Source: Candolleomyces eurysporus (lineage: Eukaryota > Basidiomycota > Agaricomycetes > Agaricales > Psathyrellaceae). From it: a stretch of 52,526 nt of DNA. This document shows, in pieces, positions 31,695 through 43,057 of the stretch. Position 1 is the first letter of the stretch; every line of letters starts with the position of its first letter. Location: contig JANBPK010001217.1 in the NCBI GenBank assembly GCA_027579435.1, positions 16,586-69,111 of the forward strand. Reading direction: 5' to 3'. The position numbers and the translations under genes were made by a program. The notes beneath the pieces are model-generated. The model made no database searches. It had not been told where the DNA came from and saw nothing but the letters and a program-made list of their open reading frames with translations.

Positions 31695-34600
31695 CTACTC
31701 CTTATCCTGCCCCACCAAATCGTCGTCACCGTTCTCAGCCGGCGGAGCAGCCTGTTGTTTCTTGTAGTCATAACCCAGGAAGTTCATAACACTGCGAAGA
31801 CGGTCAGTCAAAGCAACAGAAAAAGCAAACGAGCACCGCTCACTAGATAGTCCCGTCCGCACATCCAACGACGACCTCCTCATGACTCAATTGCATAGAC
31901 ATGGGGTTCTTCTCGGGCGTCGCCATACCCGTAAATTTGCTTGGAAGGTGTCCACGCAGCCCTTTTACAACGGGCGGAATGTTGGGGCCACTCAACGCTG
32001 CCCATGCACCGGTCATCTCCACCACTTCTGTGTTAATCTCGACCTTCGGCTCTGGCGCCGCTGCAGAAACGGGCGAGAGGATGGCCTTGAGGTCTGCATC
32101 TGGGTCATCGGGACTTTGGTCGCCGTTATTATTGGAGGATTCAGAGTTGGCGGAGGGCCCTTGGTCCTTATCTCTATGCGTCGTCAAGAAGATCTAATAA
32201 AAATAGTATGTCAGTCGATCCGTCCTTCCACTACGATAGAATGGCAAGACGAGACCCACCCTTCGATCAGCCCCAGCTCGGGAACTAAACCTCGTTGCTG
32301 TAACCACCCGCCTCTTCAACGGGTCCACCGCACCAACCGCAATGTCCGGAGTGTCGACAATGGCCACGAGCTTAGGCGGGGCAGTCAAAATCGCCGCCTG
32401 TCCGAATCGAACCGAGAACGTCGGTGGCGCAGGTGTTCCGCCTCTTGAGGAAGGGCTAAGAGGAGACCGAGCACCGCTATGGCTGACATTGAGACTCATG
32501 CGTCCCTTGAGGGCAGGTGGACCATTGACAGAAATGGCGAGGGAGCTTCGTCTGCCAGGGGTGGAGACGGAGGAGGTGGATTGTCCGAGAGAGGAACCTG
32601 TGCGCCTGCGAGAGGCGACAGATGGAGGTCCTTGGCTGGCCGACAGACTGACGGGCGATTGGACGGTCGTAGGCTTCACTTCGCCTTCTTGCCATTGCAG
32701 GTGCATGATCACGGACTTCGTGGCGCACTATGTCGTACCTTGGTTAGAAAGGTATACTCAATGACGGAAATCTGACGTACAGTCATTTGTGTCCCTTTAG
32801 CCGCGAACCATTGCAGCTGGTTATTCGGCGCTGCACCAACGTTGAAGAGTTTCGCGTTCAACACAGGATCGCCTGCTCCCAGCTCGGAAAGTCTGAACTG
32901 CGAGACCATTTCTCTCCTCTCTGCAACCAGGTTGTTAAGATAACATTCAATGCAACACGAAGGAAGGCTACTCACTGATAGAGAACACCCGAACGATACC
33001 GTCAATTGTTACACCGACAACACGTTCGCCCTCCTCTTCGGAGCCAGCGACCAATTGGACACCGATGTTCACAGTCGTTTGCTGACCGAATCGTACGATC
33101 TTGGTACCCGCTCGCCAGTCCCAGCAGACGAGCGCCTTGTCGGCTCCTGCAGAGACGAGGTTCTTAGAGCTGAGTGCTACAGCTCGAATTCCGTTCAGAT
33201 GTCCAGCGAGTTGCTGAAGCGGCGTGAAAGTGACCGAGGAGAACAGGTGTACACGTCTACGAAAACGACCATGTCAGCGGCAGAACAAATGGGGCAGCGG
33301 GAAAGACGCCTACCCAACATCATGGAACCCGACAACGAAAACCTCTGCACACGGAGTTCCTGTCAGAAACGAATGGCAAGGTTGAGGGTAACGATTGACT
33401 AGCTCACCTTCTTCAGCAAGGAAATCAACACAGCTAACAGGCTTCTTCACAGGCAGACACTTCTTCATTTCACCCGTTTCGATATCCCAGAACCGGATAG
33501 TCTCGTCGTAGCTTCCACTAATAAGCCTCTTGCCGCGAAGGAGCAGAGTTGTGCAAAAGGTTGTATGGCCAGTGAGGAGCCTGACCGATTGCGGCAAGGC
33601 ATTGTGGAAGTTGGACTCTCGATGGTGGAGGCTGCGGTACAAGGGCTCCCTGTGCGCGGATTAGTTTGGGTGATAAGCACACGGCGAGCTGTACGAGGGT
33701 GCGTACCATTCTTCAGGCTTCTTGGGCGGTTTGACAGGAGAAGGGTCGTGCGCTGTGATCCGGAGACAGTGGTACCTCCAGAGACTGGGATGATGGACCA
33801 TTCCCTGCCATTTCTTCGACACCTGTTCGCGAATAAGATGAGCAGGTCGAGAGACATAGACTGAGGATTTGACTTACGGGCTCGACTGCTAGCAGTTCTT
33901 TGACGGTCAGATATTTGAGGATGCGGAAAGCGAGGTCCGGAGCCAAACATCCGAGGATATCATAGGTCGACTTCAAATACTTCTCGAGCAGGAGGATTTG
34001 CAATCGGATGTCACCAGGCAAACATGCTAGTTGACGGTCAATGATTTCAGTATAATACCATCGGAAGTCTCTGAACAGGCCTCACAGTCTAGAATAATAG
34101 CGATCCTTTGATAGTCATCAGAACGATGTCAAAGTTATATGAAGAATTTCACTTACAGTCTCATTCGCTCCTCTCTGGAGAGGCCACGTAAAGCCTTTCT
34201 CACCTCGACCTCGCTAAACGAGCCCTTCCCGTCGCCCTTGATAGCGCTCAGCAAGTTAACCGTATCATCGTCTTCCTCTTCGTGGTCGTCCCGATATCCC
34301 GCCCAGTAGCCTTTGCGCTTCTTCCCGCCGCAAACGCACAACCCGTCAGGATCTGCACCCAGTATCTGGTAGGCAGGTGGAGGCTCGGACACCGAAGCGT
34401 TATTCCGCAACATCCGAATTTCGACCTGCAAAGCGTGGAGCTGGGCAGCGGTCGAGGCTTGGGCCCTTTCCAGGAGGCGTTTGTAGTGCAAAATCTTATT
34501 GGTGTGCAGGGTCATGACCTCCGCCAGTGCCTTGGACATCTGGAATGAGAATTAAATTAGCAATGGGATCGACGGACGCTGTAGAAAAAGAAAGGAGAGC

Positions 34601-35661
34601 GACTTACATCTTCGTCGATATCTCCGTCGTTGAGGTCGGTCACCATCTCCATGGTCATATCATCTGCGTCCCAGAAACCGTCCTTGAAGCCGTCATCGGT
34701 CGCGACAGCCGTCCTGGTGCCCACGGTGTTCACTTGCCCTCCTTGGCCGCTGAACATGTCGAAGCTCTCGTCGAGCAAAGAGTTCGATCTGAACCTCTCG
34801 GAGTCGCGGGGCGACGTATGGGAACGTGCAGGTCCCTTGGTGGGTGTTTTTGCTGGCGTGGTGGATTTGGGTGTTGCACCCTTTTTCAAGGGTGTAGACG
34901 AGTTGCTGGGGTTTATTTTCGAAGGAGTAGTGTGATTAGAAGAAGCCGGGCCTTGATTATTACTCTTCAGTTTTGCCTTTGGACTGGGGGATGTGAAGCT
35001 AAACACGGGGGAGTCGGTGGAAGCTGAGAGAAGAGAAGGCTTGGAAGGGGTTTTGTGGAGGGATTTGCTAGGAGAAGCGCCTGCCTGCCCGAGTCGAGGG
35101 GAAGTCATGGAGGAGATCCTCGGTCGTGGGCGTATTGGGGAGGTAATCGCGGCATCTCCTTCATTAACCGAGCTTGCGAGCTGCGAGGGTGATTTAGCAT
35201 ACATAGAGGTCGTACGGGTTGTTCTTAAAGACCCTGTCACGGAGGGTGTTGTCGACACACGTGCAACGCGAGAAGGCGGGGAAGGGGTGACGGGTGCAGC
35301 TTTTGCAACTGAATTAGAGTTGAAGGTTGAAGGGGGAGCCGACGTTCTTCTTTCACTCTTCTGCAGGGCTGGGATGGACGTTGACATCCGTTTCGCGGCA
35401 GATGACGGCATAGGCACAGGGGTCGCATTNGGGGGAACGACGATTGGTCGAACTTGACGTGGAGAGGGTGCTGGCACGAATGGTAGTGTTTCCGCTGGTC
35501 ATGGAAGCATTTGAGTTCGCCCTCGGTTTTGTGAGGCTAGACAATGACGATCCTAGTGTCGAGGATCTCGTGGTTGATCGCGAAAGGCGAGAAGACGACT
35601 CTGACGGTGCAGGTCGCGGTTTCGACGACATAGCGCAGTCCCCTTTGTTCCAAGAGGCCAA
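31695..35661 (-). CDS. F-box/WD40-repeat protein with long disordered N-terminus
   Basis: Eleven exons: 35661-34608, 34539-34157, 34070-33878, 33822-33707, 33649-33408, 33344-33314, 33256-32976, 32920-32781, 32727-32260, 32193-31844, 31791-31695. All phases close if the N at 35430, in a C run, is dropped; about 1117 residues. In order: a Ser/Thr/Pro-rich disordered region (about 1-350), a coiled coil ([20 protein letters not shown]), a small [12 protein letters not shown] motif, an F-box (about 500-545; [21 protein letters not shown]), WD40 blades ([53 protein letters not shown]), then a Ser-rich tail with a final conserved helix. The domain order resembles Cdc4/Pof1-type SCF substrate receptors. 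Start may be 35661 or the Met at 35631. Its 31-nt exon 6 is well supported by phase. Confidence 0.88.
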
Positions 35662-36191
35662 TAGAGATGTTCAGAGCGCTCCCAATTAGATCAACGCGTA
35701 TTTATCATGGGCTCGTGGTTGGCTCGTGGTCCCCAACAGGACTCTGCAAACAATGCCTGATCGAATACGTCAGAGCCAGCAGCACCATCGAGGTAGCCAA
35801 ACCTTACACGTCTCAGAGCGTTTGTATGTCGAAATACCGGCAACAGGGCGTAGAACGAGGCTTGAAGGGTCTACAAGGTCGTGTATGGGGTACAAGTTGA
35901 ACGTCGTACGTGACCGTGACCGTACAAACGAAGGCAAATGAAGGGGTACATTTGTTTGGCAAATTCTCCACGCGACGCGTTGTTGACAACCATCACCAAT
36001 GATCATGTCTAGATCAATGTCATGATGCTGATATCATGAGATTTCAGGGATTGTATATAACGCCAGGGACGGCGTTCCTGTGTCGCCAGCTGGTCTGCCA
36101 CCCACCTCCTGGTCTATCGAGAAGTAAAGCTGTGCTTTCTTCTCCTAATTTTCAAGCCGGTCTTGCGTCTTCGAGTTGATCTCAAAGCAAC
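35662..36191. other. Divergent promoter region
   Basis: 530 bases between the minus-strand F-box/WD40 gene and the plus-strand membrane-protein gene. Holds a TATA-like element at 36053-36060 oriented to the right. Confidence 0.45.
36053..36060 (+). promoter_or_regulatory. TATA-like element
   Basis: GTATATAA about 130 bases before the start codon at 36192; plausible core promoter for the four-helix membrane protein. Confidence 0.35.
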
Positions 36192-37022
36192 ATGAATACC
36201 TCCAAAGTCTCTTTCGAATCGACACCGGTCATCGCCCACTACGAACCGACCCCCGAAGTCAAGGAATGGCACACGTTTGGATGCATTCAGTCACGATTTG
36301 CGTTGCTGGGTTGCGCCACCCTTCTCACCCTGATGTCATTGACATCCTTGCTCATGGGATCGGTTTTGTACAACAAACTCTGTATGTGCTGCACTTATTT
36401 TTGCGCAATTCTGTGCTCTAATTCTTGTCCAGATGACCATATTACGGAGTACCAGAGGGTGACGGTCATCATGCACCTTTTCGTATACGCAGTCCTCGTC
36501 TTCTTTTGCGTGTTTGGGTACGTGACCTGCAGGGTTCAGCCATCGGTGGAGTTTCTCACATGGAGTTGCAGGCTTTACTCCGTTCTTTATAGAAGTCGCA
36601 GGGTCGCGTCCATGTTCTGTGCTATGCTCTTCGGACAGATTTTGTTTGAAATCGCCTCCGGAGCTATCTGTCTCCACTTCCTCTTCCGTTATACAAGAAA
36701 GGAGGACTACATGGGCGACCTAATGCACTGTTTGGAATCTATCGCCGACTCTCCAAAAGATCTGTTCATCAGAGATCTTTGTTACAGGACTCCCATTGCC
36801 CAGGGGGTCTGCCTCGCGCTCTTCCTGTTCATGTGGATTTTACAACTTGGTACGTTTCACCTCTCTTTCCGAAATTGAGATCCACTGATCTTACGTGTCG
36901 ACCGGTATTTAGTCACATTTTACGCATCCAATCGATACGTTGCTCAACTACAGCACGAGGAAAATGCTGACGATGCCGCACGAGCTAGAGATGTCGAGGA
37001 GTACGGCGAAATCTGGAAGTAG
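36192..37022 (+). CDS. Four-helix membrane protein of unknown function
   Basis: Exons 36192-36381, 36433-36517, 36572-36849 and 36913-37022; 220 residues. Intron 2 is 54 bp and open in frame, so its retention would add 18 residues without a stop; good donor (GTACGT) and acceptor (TTGCAG) argue that it is removed. Hydrophobic segments: FALLGCATLLTLMSLTSLL, the MHLFVYAVLVFFCVFG region, the MFCAMLFGQILFEIAS region, and the VCLALFLFMWILQLVTF region, followed by a charged cytosolic C-terminus (HEENADDAARARDVEEYGE). The four-span layout is reminiscent of fungal tetraspan proteins of unknown role. No signal peptide or catalytic motif is seen. Confidence 0.65.
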
Positions 37023-38348
37023 CAATGCATTGATGTGTCAGTACTGTCAATACATTTTTGGTCGATTCTACTACGCAATTTTTCGATCTCATCATAGCAA
37101 ATCCTGAAGCTTGAAGGCTCTCCACCTTGTTGCGTTGCAACGGTTTGGATGGCTGATGGAAAGTCTCTGGAGCCTCTTGTCGGAAGTGTTGCAGGGCCTC
37201 CTTTTCTCGTTGAGGTCTGGTTTCCATTAGTTAATTTTTCCTCTTCCGATTAAGCTTTGACATGGAGCATCCCTATTGATTGTTAGGTATTTTCTTCACT
37301 CCCTCGAACCCCGGCAGTGTTCAGATCTGGATGCCAGACAGGTGCTGGGGCATTTCTCCCCGGATAATCATCTCGTTAGCTGGCGCTTCCAGTCGCCGCT
37401 GTGCCCATAACGGCCAATTCTTTGGTCGCCAGAAAATTCTTGATTGGTCTTTCATTCAATTTCCTTTACACGAGTGCATCTTTATTGAGATTGGTGAGCA
37501 CCACCACGTAGTTTCTGTTTATGAAATGACGTTAATGAGCAAGCAAACACGTTTAGGCTCTGCTCTTCGGGCCGTCCCTGGTTTATCTTTTCAAGCAAGA
37601 TTTCCGATACGGATACGCAATAGACCAACATCGATCCGTGCTTTCCGAGTCACTGCGTCAGATTGGGCCTGGAAAGCACCCATTGAATCGAGCACCTGGA
37701 GGCCATCCTGCATAAGCCTGCATAAGGCTTTCCCAATTTTTGCCTGCCGGCGGAAACATCTGATCCATAAACGCCGCTCAAACAGAGCTGACTCCGAGAG
37801 CAACATGTCTATGATCAACGCTGATTGAACTGCCATGAACGGCCAACGGCAGAGCATGTGCTTCCTTATCATCCAGGATCTTTCAGCACAGTCGTTGCGT
37901 TGTTCCGTGGATTTTATGAATTGTAGACTTGTCGTGGTGCCCTGGGCCGCAGGTAATGGCTCCATAGGCCCCGCTACCCTGGGTTTGCTCGTCGAAATCT
38001 TACCCGCACATCACGGTATGTATGGTATCGATTCTGATGGTTTCACGGCACGGTAACTCTGATCTATCACCGCCGGACCGCCTGCTAATCCCTACGCAAA
38101 GAGGCATCATCTCTCTCGGACTCCCCCGAAAACTGTGTTGGACATTCCATTCTGCACCCAATTACCCACGCATATGTACCAAATCAGCGGAGATTGTTGG
38201 CCACTTTCTTTTCCCAAAAACGTCCCTTGTTCGCAGTTTTATATAACCCTAAGGTTAATGTTCTGTCCGCGGACGCTTGCTTTCCCCCAACCACCCCAGG
38301 TCGAGACCCTGACATAGGTCACATACTCTCCCTCTCCCTCGGAAGATT
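37023..38348. other. 1.3 kb intergenic region upstream of the P450
   Basis: Contains overlapping open frames on both strands near 37280-37965 with no recognisable motif, judged chance. A TATA-like ATATAA lies at 38240-38247, about 100 bases before the P450 start codon. Confidence 0.35.
38240..38247 (+). promoter_or_regulatory. TATA-like element of the P450 gene
   Basis: A TATATAAC-type sequence about 100 bases upstream of the start codon at 38349, in the right orientation. Confidence 0.35.
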
Positions 38349-40769
38349 ATGGCTGTCTCGAATACCGCGCTTTTCTTCTATACCGGGCTCATTCTAACCT
38401 TTGGATTCTATCGTTGGCAGAACAGGAAGAAGATTCGACTTCCTCTGCCTCCGGGCCCGAAGAAACTACCGCTTGTTGGAAACTTGTTCCAGCTGCCGAC
38501 TACTTACGAATGGGAGGTGTTCGCTCGGTGGAGTGAGGCATACAGTACGTGTTTCTGCGCTTGTTGAGCAAGTGCCTCTGACATCCAGATGCTTGCTATG
38601 CTTTCTAGACTCGGATATCTTGCATGTCGACGCCGCGGGGAAATCTATTATTATTGTCAACTCTCACCAGGTCGCCACTGACCTGTTCGACAAGCGGTCG
38701 GCACTGTACTCCAGCCGGTATGGAGCCAATTGTCATTGATCACAGCGGGCGCTCTTCCCCTAACTCGTGACGGCTTGTAGGGTCACGTCGGTCATGATCA
38801 ATGAACTGTACGTTCTCTGCGCACACATGGCTGAACGTTCATGCCAACTCAAAGCGAATTAACTTAGAATTAAGTTTGACTGGCTCTTTGGCTTCATGCC
38901 GTACGGTGAGCCGTGGAAAGAGCGAAGACGTCTATTCCAAAAGCACTTCCACCCACTGGACACCACAAGCCACCAACCGCGGGAGCTCGAACATGTCCAC
39001 AAACTGCTCAAACAGCTTCTTCGTACCCCTGAAGAGTTTATCGAGCACATCCGACAGTATGTGCATTCTCTCCGAATCGTATCAACCGGTTACTTACCAT
39101 GTATGTTGACTGACTAAACCCCATTCATTCCGTATTCCCAAAACGAAAACGTGTACCCTTCTAGTGCCATCGGAGCAATTACCATCAGCATTGCGTATGG
39201 GCTTGATATCAAGCCCCTCAACGACCCATATATCGAAATCGCGGAACAGGCGTTGCAGGGACTTGCCGCCGGCGCAGCTCCCACATGGCTGGTGGATTCA
39301 ATCCCTGTCTTGAAGTATGTGCCGCCATGGTTCCCAGGTGCCTCTTTTAAGCGCAAGGCAGAAGAATGGCGCATTTGGGCCACGAAGCTAGTCGAGGTGC
39401 CATTTTTTGACGCCCAGAAAGCGATGGTAAGTGATCTATAGCATCATTCCTCTTACACGACGGGTTGATGGTTATGGGAATGAAGGCTGCTGGCAATGCG
39501 AGCCCGTCGTTTGTTTCTGCGTGCTTGAACAATATGGATGAAACGAAAGACACAGAATCACAGAAGAGAGTGATCATGGACACTGCGGGGAATTTCTTCG
39601 TCGGTGAGATCACACGTCCTCCGTCCCGTCCAGCTTATGACAGTCACTGATGTTAATCTCTCCTGCAGGTGGTGCCGATACCTCGGTGTCATCCATCAAC
39701 ACATTCATGTTAATGATGATATGTCACCCTGAAATACAGGAGAAAGCCCAGCAAGAGCTCGACCGTGTCCTCGGCAAAAACGTGCTGCCCAGTTTCGGAG
39801 ACGAGCCATCCCTTCCATACATCACGGCGATTGTTAAGGAGGTTCTCAGGTACGTGCATCTTTGAATCAGATGCCCGGGAGGTTATTCGGAAGACTGACG
39901 AGTACCTCTATGGAGCAGATACCACGCGGTTACTCCGTTCGGTGAGTAGTATTCTATGATATACAGTACTCCTAAGACTAGTACTGATATCCATCCCATG
40001 GAACAGCCATACCCCACTATCTAACCGAAAACGACGAATACAATGGGTATTTCCTCCCAAAGGGGTCTATCGTTCTAGGGAACGTCTGGTACGTCTCAAA
40101 AAATTCGATCTTCCCCAACCCCAGTTGAACCTGGAGGGTTCTATGTTTTTGTTGATTTGGTTCATCTATCCATCTCTATCCATCCATCTGTCTTTTCGTC
40201 CTTACTCATCTTCGGCATTTTCCATAACCAGGGCGATATTGCACGACAAGAACGACTACCCGGATCCCCTCGAATTCCGACCTGAGCGTTTTCTCACCGC
40301 AGACGGCACAAGGCTTGATCCCAGCGTCCGCGACCCATCAGCTGCCTTTGGGTTTGGAAGAAGGTACGCTTTTTTTTGACGTTTTCCCTTGCGGCCTCAT
40401 TCTTCTATTCTTGCGTGCTTGGCGCTTTGGCCGGGGCTCGAGAGAGTCGAGAGCTGCTTACTGATTCTATCGTTTGTAGGGTATGCCCGGGCAAGCATAT
40501 GGCCTATTCGATGCTCTACATCGCGATTGCATCTATTCTGGCCGCGTTCGATATTAAGAAGGTTGTGGGCGAGGATGGGAAGGAGATTGAGCCCACGAAG
40601 GAATTTGTTTCGAGCATGGTGTCGTAAGTTCTCGTCTCTTCCTTCCTCACGGGTCCGGAGACTATTGCTAACGTTTCTATTCAATCCGGTTCAAAGACAC
40701 CCCAAGCCTTTCCAGTGCACGCTGAAGCCTCGTTCTGCTGAGCTAGAGAAGCTTATTTCGTCACTTTGA
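38349..40769 (+). CDS. Cytochrome P450 monooxygenase, 12 exons
   Basis: Exons 38349-38544, 38609-38717, 38781-38807, 38868-39056, 39165-39426, 39486-39603, 39669-39849, 39919-39941, 40007-40088, 40232-40363, 40480-40623 and 40697-40769; every phase closes, giving 511 residues. An N-terminal membrane anchor is followed by the proline hinge LPLPPGPKKLPLVGN. Other landmarks: C-helix WKERRR, I-helix GGADTS (301-306), K-helix EVLR (358-361), PERF, and the heme loop FGFGRRVCPG with the ligand Cys at 442. It is a microsomal monooxygenase resembling the basidiomycete enzymes usually annotated as O-methylsterigmatocystin oxidoreductase-like, a label that does not predict substrate. Exons 3 and 8 are only 27 and 23 nt. 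Intron 9 has a short CATCTATC-type repeat. No clear biosynthetic cluster surrounds it. Confidence 0.93.
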
Positions 40770-41041
40770 ATGGGAGTGGGTCCGGTTTGGCGTTTTTTTT
40801 TTGATCATGAGGGCAGGTTGCAGTGTACAGTATATATGTATGAATGGTCCAATTCTACCTGCTAGTTTACGCTTCTTGGACGTTAATCTCGATATACCCA
40901 TCATCATCATCTTGATCAATTCTACTTGTACATCTATTTTACACTACATTCGCATTTATCTTGGCATTGTAATACAAACGTCTGTCAACTTTACTTAACT
41001 GGTGCGTATTGAACGGACTCGGGACTTGATAGAATGAGATA

Positions 41042-42812
41042 TTAGAAGCCAGACAACCATTTTCCGACCTCTTCACAAAATCTCTCCGGTTGGTCTACCA
41101 TGGGTAAGTGGCCAGACCCCTGGATCTCAGTATACTCGATCGGCGACGGTCGACCTTGGGTAGCTCCTTTGAGGACCCACTCCTCCTTGAGCTTCTTCAA
41201 CCCTTGACCCACTTTCCCTCCTCCGTCTAAACTGCCTGCAAGGAGCAACACATGCTCGACTTGGCTCTCATAAAGTGGATGTGGACCAGAGATAAGGTCG
41301 AAGTCACCCAAGGCCTCTGCGCCTGCGACGAAGCCCTGTACGTCCGTCTTTGATACCATATCCTTCATAAACGCTTCCCGTTCGCTTGACAGTGGAGACC
41401 CGGATGGGAACCATCGAGGGACTGTGACGTCTGAGAGAGCCTTCATGCCCACGCTCGCTGCATAATCTTGCCCTTTACTGTCCGAGACGTCCCCATTGCC
41501 ATATACAAGCCGAACACGTTCTGCCCATGCGGCTTTGTTGCCGCCGGGAGTCTTTGCGGAAGTGTCACAAGCAATAACGCTTTTAGTGTTGCCGTTATTA
41601 GTACCAGCGAAAGCTAGGGCCGCCGCACCACCCTGGGATACCCCAATAATCGAATGAATGGGTTTGAGCAGGTCAGCTGAGACACCGTCAGAGTCGATGA
41701 TGGCCCGAATCTCCGGAGAAGTGAGGAGATGGTGTATGTCTTGAGATAATAACGGAATCGTGGTTTGTCTGGAATCTTCGTCGCTAGGTTTGGCAGGCAG
41801 ACCGGAAGTGCCGTGTCCGCGCTGGGAGTGGAGGATGAGGTTGTATGGGCGTCTGGTGTTCGCTCGGATGTCGTTACCCGCAGAGTCATAGTTGAAGCCC
41901 CCATCAAGGAAGTAGGGGACGACCCAGCTCCACATTTGCCAATTTGTCAGAAGGGAGTTGGCGAAGACGAGCCATTCGGTCGCAGGTGATTGTTTCAGAG
42001 CTATTGTATGGATCGAATGGGTGGAGGATTCGGGTTTGTAGGACGGGACTTGAATGTTGTGCTGAATGTGATGATGTTTAAATATAGTAAAGATAAGGAA
42101 GAGGACGCTTACTTCGTGCCGCTCAAGAGGCCAAGGGACCTCTTTCCCCGTGAGTCCGTTCACGTCTGTGGCGACGAGGAATCGGGATACCATGTTGTAT
42201 CCGGCGACGACCATAGAAGCTTCGACGTAGAGATCCTCAGCCTCTGCATCTGAAGCACCCGACCGTCGCAACTCTTCCTTGTACCTTTGTCCAAGCTCGA
42301 TCGTGAAATTAAGCTCGCGAGTGACAGAGTCAGTGAACTCCAAGGCAATCGATTGCAGTGGGGACAGAACGCCAGGCATCGGGGGCAGAGGCGTCACTGT
42401 ATCCCTGATCACATAGAGCTGGCCAGTCGTCAGACCTTCAGCTCGTCCAATCTTCTCGTGTTGGATCCATTCGAATGCTGCTTTATTCAATGCAGCAATC
42501 CGCAGAATCTATTTTCCATCCTCTTAGCTGGATGCAGCACTTTACAACCAAAGACCGACGCACCATTAGCTCTCGCACGTCCCCTGGAAGCTTTCCTCCA
42601 GTCCTCAACGCCCCAAGCAGGTCATTGTAGCCTCCAGCCATGGCTGGGAAGTGGAGCAAGTTGGCATCGAGAGGTGTCAGTCCTCTGGCTCCCCTCCGTG
42701 CTCGAATACGGTCGGCTACCGTATCAGTCCCAGGAGATGGGTATCGGCCTGAAACGAGTCTTGAGGGTGTGCCGGGGGAGTCCGCCTTGGTCGCCATTGC
42801 TGTCGGTTTCAA
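41042..42812 (-). CDS. Fused carboxymuconolactone decarboxylase-like / enol-lactone hydrolase-like protein
   Basis: Exons 42812-42564, 42508-42113 and 42061-41042; 554 residues from the first Met, 549 from the second (42797). The N-terminal half is a carboxymuconolactone decarboxylase (AhpD-like) domain: DVRELM then ILRIAALNKAAFEWIQHEKI across the first intron, and EFTDSVTREL. The C-terminal half is an alpha/beta hydrolase of 3-oxoadipate enol-lactonase type: VFANSLLTNWQMW, LHSQRGHGTS, nucleophile elbow GVSQGG (Ser at about 357), CDTSAKTP, MKALSDVTVPRWF, and the catalytic His in GSGHLPMVDQPERF. Intron 2 is 51 bp and stop-free, so its retention would insert 17 residues. Likely role: last steps of protocatechuate or aromatic breakdown to 3-oxoadipate, or a related reaction. 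It is divergently placed with the membrane-protein gene at 43058. Confidence 0.85.
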
Positions 42813-43057
42813 CCTAACGTTGTGGGCTATGAGAAGGATGCCCCACCAGCTAATCTGCCTGAATATCGCGGGATAAAGATATTAGCCCTCTTCATCGTTG
42901 CATGACCGCTGCGAATAGAAGGGTTCAGCCCAAGGCCCGGGACCGGCAAAGACGGACGCAGCGTTCCGACCCGTGGGTGCTGGACACGATGACGGCGGAC
43001 GCGTCGAATTGCCTCCTTCTTTCACTTCCTCCACGACGCCGACGTTGTCCAACTACG
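42813..43057. promoter_or_regulatory. Shared divergent promoter interval
   Basis: Only about 245-260 bases separate the start codons of the decarboxylase-hydrolase (minus) and the membrane protein (plus), so they probably share regulatory DNA. No specific binding site was identified. Confidence 0.4.

Noticed and set aside
34071..34156. Boundary between two separate genes (coiled-coil protein and F-box/WD40 protein)
   Set aside because: A GT-AG intron here joins the two in exact phase, so they form one gene.
37280..37965. Overlapping 124-182 codon open frames on both strands
   Set aside because: No motif, no splice context, and neither strand has convincing protein-like composition; likely chance frames.
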